This document shows positions 1 to 5,465 of a DNA stretch of 6,633 bases, one piece after another. Below the pieces are notes generated by a model, which had not been told where the DNA came from, did not search any database, and was given only the letters and a program-made list of their open reading frames with translations. Made by a program: the position numbers and the translations under genes. How positions within the stretch are numbered: position 1 is the stretch's first letter; each line of letters begins with the position of its first letter. Origin of the DNA: an uncultured bacterium (lineage in GTDB: Bacteria; Bacteroidota; Bacteroidia; Bacteroidales; Muribaculaceae); NCBI GenBank assembly GCA_946184715.1, contig CAMHGU010000126.1, positions 1 through 6,633 of the forward strand, in the 5' to 3' direction.

Positions 1-13
1 CTAAGAGTGATAG

Positions 14-37
14 GGAGGAGTGAGGAATCGCTCCTCC
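14..37. terminator. Possible terminator hairpin downstream of mnmE
   Basis: GGAGGAG (14-20) pairs with CTCCTCC (31-37). A T-G and a G-C pair extend the stem to nine pairs around a six-base loop (23-28). It lies about 78 bp past the mnmE stop, where a terminator for the operon would be expected. Neither strand has a T-run directly after the stem, so intrinsic termination is not well supported; it could equally belong to a gene beyond the left edge. Confidence 0.3.
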
Positions 38-114
38 TTGTGTATGAAAGAGAGCAAAAAGGTTTCTGTTATAACCATTTTCTGTGATGATACAATCACT
101 TGCCCACGCAGAAT

Positions 115-1506
115 CTACTTGCCGATGCAGAAGCGGGCGAAGATGGTGGCGAGGATGTCGGGGGAGGTGATGGCGCCGGTGATGGTGCCGAGGTGGTGGA
201 TGGCTTCGCGGAGGTCTTGTGCGACAAATTCGCTGCTGATGCCGCTGCGGAGTGCGTCGGCGGCGCGCATTAGGGCCGTGTCGGTACCGCGGAGAGCGTT
301 GTAGTGGCGGAGGTTGGTGACGACGGTGTCGTCGGTGGCGACGAGTTGGTCGCAGGCGACGGCTACGAGGCGACGGCGTAGCGTGTCGAGGCCGGTGCCT
401 TGGCGTGCCGAGATGGCGACGACGTCGGGCTGAAGCTGCGCGGCGGCGGGGAGGAGGTCGATTTTGTTGATTACCCTAATTACGACGGCATCGGGAGCAA
501 GGTGAGCGTTAACGGCTTGCTCCACCTCGGTGGCGGTGGACTGGGGCGAGTCGGTAATCAGGAGGACAATTCGTGCCTGCTCAATCTTGGCGATGGTGCG
601 GTCGATGCCCATCGATTCGACGGTGTCGGTGGTGTGGCGCAGGCCGGCGGTGTCGATGAATCGGAAGAGAGTGCCATCGATGGTGATGGTGTCTTCGATG
701 ACGTCGCGGGTGGTGCCGTGGACATCGCTCACGAGGGCACGGTCGTCGCCGAGGAGGGCATTAAGCAGGGTAGATTTACCCACATTGGTAGCGCCGATAA
801 TAGCTACGGGGAGGCCGTTGCGTAGGGCGTCGCCGGTGGCAAATGAGTTGCAAAGGCCGGTCACGATGAAGTGAATCTCATCGGCAAGGGCGAGGAGGCG
901 AGAGCGGTCGGCAAAGCTGACGTCCTCTTCGCTGAAGTCCAGCTCCAGCTCGAGGAGCGCGGCCAGCTCGAGCATCTGCTCGCGGAGTTGCTCAATTCGT
1001 CGGCTTATGCCGCCCTTCATCTGGCTTATGGCGAGGCGGTGGGCCGCGCGGGTGCGGCTTGCGATGACGTCGGCAACGGCTTCGGCCTGTGCGAGGTCGA
1101 GGCGGCCATTGGCGAAGGCGCGTCGGGTGAACTCGCCGGGCTCGGCCATACGGGCACCGGCGGCGATGAGTCGCTGAAGCAAGCGCTGCTGCACAAAGAG
1201 TGAGCCGTGGCACGAAAGCTCGATTACCGTCTGCCCGGTGAATGAGCGCGGGGCGCGGAAGATGGTGAGCACCACCTCATCGAGGGTGGCTCCGTCGTCG
1301 TCGGTAATGGAGCCGAGATGCGCCGAGTGGGAGGTCATAGCCGCGATTGGCTTGCCGTGCCAGAGGCGTTGCACAATCGGCTCGGCGTCGGGACCGCTTA
1401 CACGCACGGTGGCGAGGCCGCCTATGCCGTGAGGCGTGGCGATGGCGCAAATAGTGTCGTCGTGGAGCGATTTCAGTGTCGTCGGTTCCATTGCGAGAAG
1501 TTGCAT
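115..1506 (-). CDS. mnmE: tRNA uridine-5-carboxymethylaminomethyl(34) synthesis GTPase MnmE
   Basis: MnmE, with MnmG, installs the (carboxymethyl)aminomethyl group at C5 of the wobble uridine of certain tRNAs in the cytoplasm, using GTP, a folate C1 unit and FAD. The 463-residue reading has the usual family length and order. The N-terminal folate-binding domain opens at about residue 18 (DTICAIATP). A helical domain follows, then an inserted Ras-like G domain with Walker A GATNVGKS (238-245), the switch threonines in GTTRD (264-268), DTAG (285-288), NKID (347-350) and SAR (366-368). The C-terminal catalytic CxGK motif is intact as FCIGK (459-463). The ATG at 1506 overlaps the upstream nuclease gene by 34 bp. 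A second in-frame ATG at 1491 (458 residues, 19-bp overlap) leaves fewer residues before DTICA and may be the true start; neither has a clear ribosome site. It is the last gene of the operon. Confidence 0.96.
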   Translation of the reverse strand: MQLLAMEPTTLKSLHDDTICAIATPHGIGGLATVRVSGPDAEPIVQRLWHGKPIAAMTSHSAHLGSITDDDGATLDEVVLTIFRAPRSFTGQTVIELSCHGSLFVQQRLLQRLIAAGARMAEPGEFTRRAFANGRLDLAQAEAVADVIASRTRAAHRLAISQMKGGISRRIEQLREQMLELAALLELELDFSEEDVSFADRSRLLALADEIHFIVTGLCNSFATGDALRNGLPVAIIGATNVGKSTLLNALLGDDRALVSDVHGTTRDVIEDTITIDGTLFRFIDTAGLRHTTDTVESMGIDRTIAKIEQARIVLLITDSPQSTATEVEQAVNAHLAPDAVVIRVINKIDLLPAAAQLQPDVVAISARQGTGLDTLRRRLVAVACDQLVATDDTVVTNLRHYNALRGTDTALMRAADALRSGISSEFVAQDLREAIHHLGTITGAITSPDILATIFARFCIGK

Positions 1507-2405
1507 TGCGCTTCGATGGCGTTCTCGATGTCGTCGGGGAGGTTGTAGAGCAGGTCGAGACCCGTCAAGCGTTCCACCTCGTCGATGCTTACGGCGTATC
1601 GGTCGAGGCGCGAGAGTACATTGTCGGCGTTAGGCATCACGAAAGCAATGGCGCGCGGCTTGTCGATGAACGGAGCGTAGAGCACTTTGAAGAAGGCGCG
1701 CGGCACTGCGATGTCGCGGTTTCGGCCTATCTTGCGCGGGTTTTTATCGACGATGGGCCCGGTGATGACGATGATAGCGCTATCGCGCTTAGCCCATTGC
1801 CGCACGCGGATTTCGAGGTCGTTCCAGGCGCCGGCATTGAGGTCGTGGCGCTGCGGACAGATATTTGACATTCGGAAAGTGCGGTCCATCGCTGCTTGGC
1901 TCCATTTCATATCGCCGGCGGGCGCCATATGGCCGCGGTCGTAGCCCGAGCCGAGATAGTCGGTGGGCCGCGCCGAGTGGGCTACGCTGTTGTCCTCCGA
2001 GAATTCGTCGCGGCGCTGCGCCGAGTGGGCAGCCGCCTCTTTGCGCGTCAGTTCATATACTACGGCCGTGGGGATACGCAGCTCCTCATTGTAGTAGATG
2101 CGGAAAGCCTCGTCGTCGTTGAGTTTGGCTGTCATACCCTCACCGAGGCGCACGTCGAGCAGCTGAGCGCCCTGGCGTCGCTGCTGCTTCTTGGCCTGCT
2201 TATGCCGCCAAGAGGCTACGGAGGCAATCATCGTGTCGTCCGGTTGCCCGGTAGCTGCGGTGACGGATGAGCCGGCACCGGCGTCGCTGCGCTTGCCCGA
2301 TGCGATTGAGTGCATCCACCAGGCCAACGCGCCGACGACAATCGCCAAGAGCGCGATCTTGGCCACGAGCATTTTAGAAGGCTTGCTATGCGGCTGCTTA
2401 CTCAT
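1473..2405 (-). CDS. Membrane-anchored DNA/RNA non-specific endonuclease (NUC1/EndoG type)
   Basis: A 310-residue sugar-non-specific nuclease of the beta-beta-alpha metal family, predicted to cut DNA and RNA outside the inner membrane. A short basic N-terminus precedes one hydrophobic segment (about 12-31), read as an uncleaved signal anchor because no clear cleavage site follows. A polar linker runs to about 80, then the catalytic domain. The hallmark DRGH is at 156-159 within YDRGHMAPAGD, with His159 as general base. The metal-binding part follows as NICPQ (181-185), Asn190 and the WNDLE segment ending at Glu198. All key residues are present. The frame stays open to 2579, but the ATG at 2405 is chosen because it gives the anchor directly and overlaps the DUF4834 stop as ATGAGTAA, typical of coupled translation. 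Whether it serves in nucleic-acid scavenging, periplasmic clearance or defence cannot be told from sequence. Confidence 0.9.
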   Translation of the reverse strand: MSKQPHSKPSKMLVAKIALLAIVVGALAWWMHSIASGKRSDAGAGSSVTAATGQPDDTMIASVASWRHKQAKKQQRRQGAQLLDVRLGEGMTAKLNDDEAFRIYYNEELRIPTAVVYELTRKEAAAHSAQRRDEFSEDNSVAHSARPTDYLGSGYDRGHMAPAGDMKWSQAAMDRTFRMSNICPQRHDLNAGAWNDLEIRVRQWAKRDSAIIVITGPIVDKNPRKIGRNRDIAVPRAFFKVLYAPFIDKPRAIAFVMPNADNVLSRLDRYAVSIDEVERLTGLDLLYNLPDDIENAIEAQCNFSQWNRRH

Positions 2406-2700
2406 TGTAGATGTCTTCAAATTGGGCGTCGGAGACTTGTTCGCCGGCGTAGTTTTCGGCTTCGCTTGCGGCTTGGGCGGTGTCGCGCTCAACGGCAATC
2501 TCCTCAAACTCGACGTATTCGCCGTCGTCCTTAGAGAAGCCCTTAGCGCGTTGTCGCTGCTCACCATCGGTGCCGCCACCGAAAGCCGAGGCCACTTTGC
2601 CGAAAATTTTGCGGGCGATGAAGTCCCACAGCCAGTAGTAGGCGCGCTTGATCAGCGGCCAGCAAAGCCATATAATAAGAGCGTAGATTAATAATTTCAT
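2398..2700 (-). CDS. DUF4834-family small membrane protein
   Basis: A 100-residue protein of unknown function. One hydrophobic segment (about 3-16) is followed by an aromatic, basic stretch (18-35, Lys/Arg/Tyr/Trp), so the tail is probably cytoplasmic. A glycine-rich turn (41-45) leads into an acidic C-terminus containing GEYVEFEEI, which matches the conserved tail I associate with the Bacteroidota DUF4834 family. It starts 32 bp after pssA and its stop overlaps the nuclease start by 8 bp, so it is co-expressed with both. The coupling suggests, but does not show, a link to the nuclease at the membrane. The family call is from memory of the motif pattern. Confidence 0.78.
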   Translation of the reverse strand: MKLLIYALIIWLCWPLIKRAYYWLWDFIARKIFGKVASAFGGGTDGEQRQRAKGFSKDDGEYVEFEEIAVERDTAQAASEAENYAGEQVSDAQFEDIYNE

Positions 2701-2732
2701 AGCGGAAGATAGCTAAGGCTCACGGAGGAGCA

Positions 2733-3425
2733 TCAGGAATTGCGGGTGGAGCGGCTGAGAGCCGACATTGCAACGTAGAACACGATAGTCCACATCAGGC
2801 CCGATAGACCGCCGAAAGCCACGAAGAGGATAGCGCCGAGAATGATGGCGTAGCGCAGCACGTTGTCGGCAAACGACAGGTTTTTGAACTTGAGCGAGAA
2901 CATCCTGATGGGGCTAATCATAAGGTAAGAGAGCAAGACGACGATAGGCGCCACCACCGCCCCCGGCAGCATCACGAAAGAGTGCATCCAGGCCACGAAT
3001 CCGATCCAGAAGATGGCGTTGGCGGGAATGGGCAAACCGGTGAAGGTGACCGACTGGTTGTCGTCGAGGTTGAAGCGCGCGAGGCGAATGGCTCCGGCCA
3101 CGGGGATTAGGAGGGCGGCCCAACGCAGAGGGTCCTCAGCCGGAATGGCGTTGAGCAGCATCATCGCCGGGGCGAGGCCGAAGCTAATGAGGTCGGCGAG
3201 CGAGTCGAGCTCTTTGCCGATAGCGCTTACGGCGTGGAGTAGCCGGGCAGCGAAGCCATCGCAGAAGTCGAACAGGGCAGCGAGGCCTATGAGCGCGGCG
3301 GCCGCCTGATAGCTTTCAAGGCCGCAGATGGTGCCCGGCGTGAATGAGACCACGATAGCGAGCACACCCGCGAGCAGGTTCAAGCACGTGATGGCGTTGG
3401 GGATATTGTTGCGGATAGCGTTCAT
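2733..3425 (-). CDS. pssA: CDP-diacylglycerol--serine O-phosphatidyltransferase
   Basis: PssA condenses CDP-diacylglycerol with L-serine to give phosphatidylserine and CMP, at the inner membrane. The CDP-alcohol phosphatidyltransferase signature DGx2ARx8Gx3Dx3D is complete: Asp56-Gly57, Ala60-Arg61, Gly70, Asp74 and Asp78, with an extra Asp53 just before it. The protein is almost wholly hydrophobic, with roughly six to eight membrane segments (for example about 9-28, 39-55, 104-118, two within 137-170 and two within 189-220). The frame extends three codons to a GTG at 3434, but the ATG at 3425 gives the usual family opening (MNAIRNNIPNAITCLNL), 230 residues and a 22-bp gap from psd. Its product is the substrate of the enzyme encoded just upstream, so the pair forms the phosphatidylethanolamine branch. 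Confidence 0.95.
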   Translation of the reverse strand: MNAIRNNIPNAITCLNLLAGVLAIVVSFTPGTICGLESYQAAAALIGLAALFDFCDGFAARLLHAVSAIGKELDSLADLISFGLAPAMMLLNAIPAEDPLRWAALLIPVAGAIRLARFNLDDNQSVTFTGLPIPANAIFWIGFVAWMHSFVMLPGAVVAPIVVLLSYLMISPIRMFSLKFKNLSFADNVLRYAIILGAILFVAFGGLSGLMWTIVFYVAMSALSRSTRNS

Positions 3426-3447
3426 TATAGTCACGAGATGGGGAATG

Positions 3448-4122
3448 TCAGGATTTACGGGGCAGGCGCGCCACGGGGGTGATGCCGCCTATGGTCTTAT
3501 CGCCGAGCTTGACGAAGATTTCCGAGTCGATCGGCAGGAAGAGGTCGACGCGCGAGCCGAACTTAATGAAACCAAGATGGTCGTCGAACTCAGCGCGCTC
3601 GCCCTCCTGGGCGTAGGTGACGATGCGGCGGGCGATGGCGCCGGCCACCTGCCGAGCCACAATGACGTTGCCGTCGTCGGTCTCGATAGCGATGGTGCTG
3701 CGCTCGTTGTCGGTGCTCGACTTGGGGAGATAGGCCGACATAAATCGGCCCTTGTGGTGGCGCGTATATAGCACACGGCCCTGCACCGGGAACCAATTGG
3801 CGTGGACATTGAGTGGAGTCATAAACACCGAAAGCTGAATGGCCTCGCTCTTGAGGTACTCGCCTTCGTAGGTTTTCTCGAGGGCGACCACTTTGCCATC
3901 GACGCTTGAGAGCACCATTCGGTCAGTATCGCCATCGTAGTGGCGGCGCGGCGAGCGGAAGAAATTGACAATCAGGGCAAAGAGAGTGATTGAAAAGATA
4001 AGGAAGACCAGCGGAATCCAGCGCGGACGGATGAAGAGGTAGCACGGCACGTTGAGCACGGTAAGCACCAGGAGCATACCGAAAATGATGTTTAAGCCTT
4101 CACGATGTATCTTTACTTTCAC
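3448..4122 (-). CDS. psd: Phosphatidylserine decarboxylase proenzyme (short form)
   Basis: Psd converts phosphatidylserine to phosphatidylethanolamine and CO2 using a pyruvoyl group made by self-cleavage. The 224-residue protein is of the short type. Two hydrophobic segments (about 11-31 and 34-53) anchor it, followed by the conserved FFRSPRR (54-60). Candidate catalytic residues are Asp75 (in VDGK), His107 (in LNVHANW) and Ser190 in the cleavage site FGS; cutting between Gly189 and Ser190 would give a beta chain of 189 residues and a pyruvoyl alpha chain of 35. The start is a GTG at 4122; no in-frame ATG lies between it and the promoter, and the HREG box follows at once as in relatives. It is the first gene of the operon, about 28 bp below the predicted transcription start. 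Confidence 0.95.
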   Translation of the reverse strand: MKVKIHREGLNIIFGMLLVLTVLNVPCYLFIRPRWIPLVFLIFSITLFALIVNFFRSPRRHYDGDTDRMVLSSVDGKVVALEKTYEGEYLKSEAIQLSVFMTPLNVHANWFPVQGRVLYTRHHKGRFMSAYLPKSSTDNERSTIAIETDDGNVIVARQVAGAIARRIVTYAQEGERAEFDDHLGFIKFGSRVDLFLPIDSEIFVKLGDKTIGGITPVARLPRKS

Positions 4123-4145
4123 AGTGATGTAGCCTTGCGATTGAT

Positions 4146-4160
4146 TTTGTAACTTACAAA
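4146..4160. promoter_or_regulatory. Palindrome on the psd transcription start (operator-like)
   Basis: TTTGTAA-C-TTACAAA is a perfect 7+1+7 inverted repeat. On the minus strand it starts with the TTTG of the -7 box and runs through the predicted start site, where a dimeric repressor would block initiation. No regulator is encoded nearby. Being an operator is inference; the palindrome is directly visible. Confidence 0.5.
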
Positions 4161-4187
4161 GTTAATACAAACCAATTGATTGCGCAA
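4157..4187 (-). promoter_or_regulatory. Bacteroidota-type promoter of the psd operon
   Basis: On the minus strand a -7 box TAACTTTG (4164-4157) matches TAnnTTTG exactly. A TTGC (4187-4184) lies 19 bases upstream, in the place of the -33 TTTG box and keeping its TTG core. The predicted transcription start is near 4150, giving a leader of about 28 bases before the psd GTG. The whole stretch recurs unchanged upstream of the deiminase gene. Confidence 0.7.
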
Positions 4188-4230
4188 GCGCATTACTGAT
4201 TTTTTGTTTAACCGGGTTTTGATTTTTATC

Positions 4231-4302
4231 CACACAGTGCGAAGCATACCTTCGGCAAGCTCCGCACAATGAGTTAACCACAGCGGCAGGTCTTCGACCT
4301 GG
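4231..4302. repeat. Structured repeat, copy A (two hairpins)
   Basis: Matches 6534-6621 in the same orientation; the inner 4265-4302 is 37 of 38 identical to 6584-6621. Hairpin 1 pairs 4237-4245 with 4259-4267 (GTGCGAAGC / GCTCCGCAC, one A-C mismatch), with a UUCG-like apex at 4250-4255 (CTTCGG). Hairpin 2 is CAGGTC-TTC-GACCTG at 4287-4301. Between them is a conserved AATGAGTTAACCACA. No T-run follows either stem, so a simple terminator role is not supported. It lies 40 bp upstream of the promoter repeat. Confidence 0.85.
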
Positions 4303-4446
4303 CCACGAGCAAGCGGAATTTATCAAGATGTCAAGGTTCCTCACCCCCCGACGAGGGATATAAAGACAACAATGACAACCATAAACAACTTTCTTGTATA
4401 GGCTTCGACAACCCCGGACATCTATCGCTGGCTCCACCGTCGGTGC
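4303..4446. other. Non-coding spacer between structured repeat and IS remnant
   Basis: No open frame with protein-like content, no RNA gene and no strong hairpin seen. Together with 4123-4302 this makes up the leader region upstream of psd, ending where the IS terminal repeat begins. A minus-strand frame crosses it (down to 4162) but runs through the IS end, the structured repeat and the promoter, so it is rejected as a gene. Confidence 0.6.
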
Positions 4447-4462
4447 CAATGAGGGTGTGTCA
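4447..4462. repeat. IS left terminal inverted repeat
   Basis: Perfect 16-bp partner of 5156-5171. From 4451 the sequence also folds on itself: GAGGGTGTGT (4451-4460) pairs with ACGCACCCTC (4471-4480) with one G-T wobble, so the end carries its own subterminal palindrome. Confidence 0.9.
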
Positions 4463-4500
4463 AAAATGCGACGCACCCTCTTGTTATAATATCTTGCATA

Positions 4501-4548
4501 ACATATAGCAATGCCTCTACTTTCTCAAGCGGAGGCATTGCTATATGT
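4501..4548. repeat. 17-bp perfect hairpin in the transposase leader
   Basis: 4501-4517 (ACATATAGCAATGCCTC) is the exact reverse complement of 4532-4548, with a 14-base loop. It lies between the IS left end and the transposase ATG at 4591. Some IS elements place such structures to stop transcripts entering from outside from expressing transposase; that role is inference here. Confidence 0.85.
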
Positions 4549-4590
4549 CAAATAAGTTTTAGTAACTTAGTGACAGTCAAATAAATAATT

Positions 4591-4994
4591 ATGGCTACAA
4601 AGTTACACTTTCGTCCGCAAATAAACAATCAAAGATTCTTTTTCCTCAAAGGATTGACAGAGATATCGCCGCCTACCGCGCCCAGCACTGCCAGGGCTGT
4701 CCGTTGAAAGCCAAATGCTACAAGAGACAAAAAGGTGACCGCGAGATCGAGGTCAGCCATAGGCTCATCGCCTACAAACAGAGGGCTCGGGAAAACCTCA
4801 CCTCCGATAAAGGGCTTGAGCACCGCTCCAAGAGACCCATAGAGCCGGAAGCTGTGTTCGGGCAGATGAAGAACAACAAGCGATACAAGCGCTTCCGCCA
4901 CTTCGGCAAAGACAAGGTCACCATGGACTTTGCCGTCTTCGCCATAGCCTTCAACATCAAGAAAATGGCCGCAAAAATCGAGGAACCCGCCTGA
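4591..4994 (+). pseudogene. IS1182-type transposase remnant (frameshift plus internal deletion)
   Basis: An ATG at 4591 opens MATKLHFRPQINNQ, a typical N-terminus of the family, but the frame soon leaves it and stops at the TGA ending at 4705. From about 4632 the +1-shifted frame reads KILFPQRIDRDIA, the expected continuation, so one A seems lost in the A-run at 4630-4633. Right after DIA (ends about 4670) the frame jumps to the C-terminal part: YRAQHCQGCPLKAKC with its Cys cluster, then LTSDKGLEHRSKR and EPEAVFGQMK, which holds the last acidic residue of the DDE triad in an E-x6-K arrangement, ending at the TGA at 4992-4994. The two upstream catalytic Asp residues and about 350 residues are missing. 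Confidence 0.88.
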
Positions 4995-5087
4995 AACCGA
5001 AGAAATAGGCCCCATTTTGCATTTTTGCCAACACAGATCGATTTATACCTCCTGAGAATCGAAAATCTTGCCAAAATACATAACCTT

Positions 5088-5123
5088 CAGCCGCCTGAAA
5101 AATATCGCATTCTCAGACGGCTG
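5088..5123. terminator. Hairpin downstream of the transposase remnant
   Basis: CAGCCGCCTGA (5088-5098) pairs with TCAGACGGCTG (5113-5123), eleven positions with one C-A mismatch and a 14-base loop. It lies 93 bp after the transposase stop, inside the IS. Only a short TTT follows on the plus strand, so termination is possible but weakly supported. Confidence 0.4.
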
Positions 5124-5155
5124 ATTTGCAATGAGGGCGCGCCATAACGGTATTA

Positions 5156-5171
5156 TGACACACCCTCATTG
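5156..5171. repeat. IS right terminal inverted repeat
   Basis: TGACACACCCTCATTG, exact reverse complement of 4447-4462. The nine outer bases also pair with CAATGAGGG at 5129-5137, giving a subterminal palindrome mirroring the one at the left end. Confidence 0.9.
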
Positions 5172-5465
5172 TATGACCATACGGCTGCCAACAGGCTTGG
5201 TTATGTACTATTTATCTTATAAACCCCTTTAGATAAACGGTAAAGCCATCCACTTTTCATATAAATAAAAGCGTACTGACCACGCGCGTCCAATCCCTGG
5301 CTTGAAAGTCACGAACAGAACAAGACAGAATCGTTGGGTTAAGCGGTGTCTCATCCTGCAAGATGAGCTATAGGTCGAATATCACTCAATTTGCCCCCAT
5401 CTATCCCCCGAGATAGTCGAAAATAGCCAATGGATAAACCTCTTTCGAGGGTGGGGATTTACATT
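5172..5465. other. AT-rich non-coding spacer downstream of the deiminase gene
   Basis: No gene is supported on either strand. Small stems are visible: CTCATC / GATGAG (5350-5355 with 5362-5367), CTATC / GATAG (5401-5405 with 5412-5416) and CCTC-TTTC-GAGG (5439-5450). The last lies 15 bp past the deiminase stop and on the minus strand is a GAAA-loop hairpin followed by TTTATCC, a poor but possible terminator. The spacer ends at the IS right end. Confidence 0.55.

Larger units (their letters stand above)
4141..4190. repeat. 50-bp direct repeat, copy A (promoter repeat)
   Basis: Identical over all 50 bases to 6386-6435, same orientation. Flanking bases differ on both sides (a versus t on the left, c versus a on the right), so the edges are sharp. 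It contains the promoter, a 15-bp palindrome at 4146-4160, and the small palindromes CAATTG (4173-4178) and TTGCGCAA (4180-4187). Beyond the right edge only a looser match continues, an AT-rich stretch containing TTTTTTGTTTAA and TTTTGAT. Confidence 0.97.
4447..5171 (+). mobile_element. Internally deleted IS1182-type insertion sequence (MITE-like)
   Basis: A 725-bp element bounded by perfect 16-bp inverted repeats: CAATGAGGGTGTGTCA at 4447-4462 and its reverse complement at 5156-5171; the next bases outward no longer pair. Between them lie a long leader hairpin, a broken transposase reading rightward, and a second hairpin near the right end. Full IS1182-type elements are roughly 1.5-2 kb with a transposase of about 450-550 residues, so over 1 kb of the interior is missing. 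No direct target duplication is visible next to the ends. It cannot make active transposase but has both ends, so it could be moved in trans by an intact relative. Confidence 0.85.

Noticed and set aside
400..1203. Plus-strand open frames across mnmE
   Set aside because: They lie opposite mnmE, whose every motif is intact, and their composition is that of antisense GC-rich codons.
2406..2579. 58-residue N-terminal extension of the nuclease
   Set aside because: It would lie inside the DUF4834 gene in another frame; the ATG at 2405 gives a sensible membrane anchor and a stop/start overlap.
1476..2691. Plus-strand open frames across the nuclease and DUF4834 genes
   Set aside because: Antisense shadows of genes with recognisable motifs; no protein family likeness.
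4162..4476. Minus-strand 104-residue frame
   Set aside because: It runs from inside the IS end through the structured repeat into the promoter repeat; low-complexity mix with no family likeness.
4629..5074. Minus-strand frames across the transposase remnant
   Set aside because: Antisense to clear IS1182-type transposase sequence.
5113..5122. Resemblance to a Neisseria DNA uptake sequence in the hairpin
   Set aside because: Nine of ten bases match the TTCAGACGGC core, but it is a single site in a Bacteroidota setting and is explained by the hairpin arm.
4443..5175. Target-site duplication flanking the IS
   Set aside because: Bases just outside the inverted repeats (GTGC on the left, TATG on the right) do not match; CAAT and ATTG at the tips are inverted, not direct, copies.
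5173..5232. Short plus-strand frame next to the IS right end
   Set aside because: About 19 codons, no ribosome site or promoter, no recognisable content.
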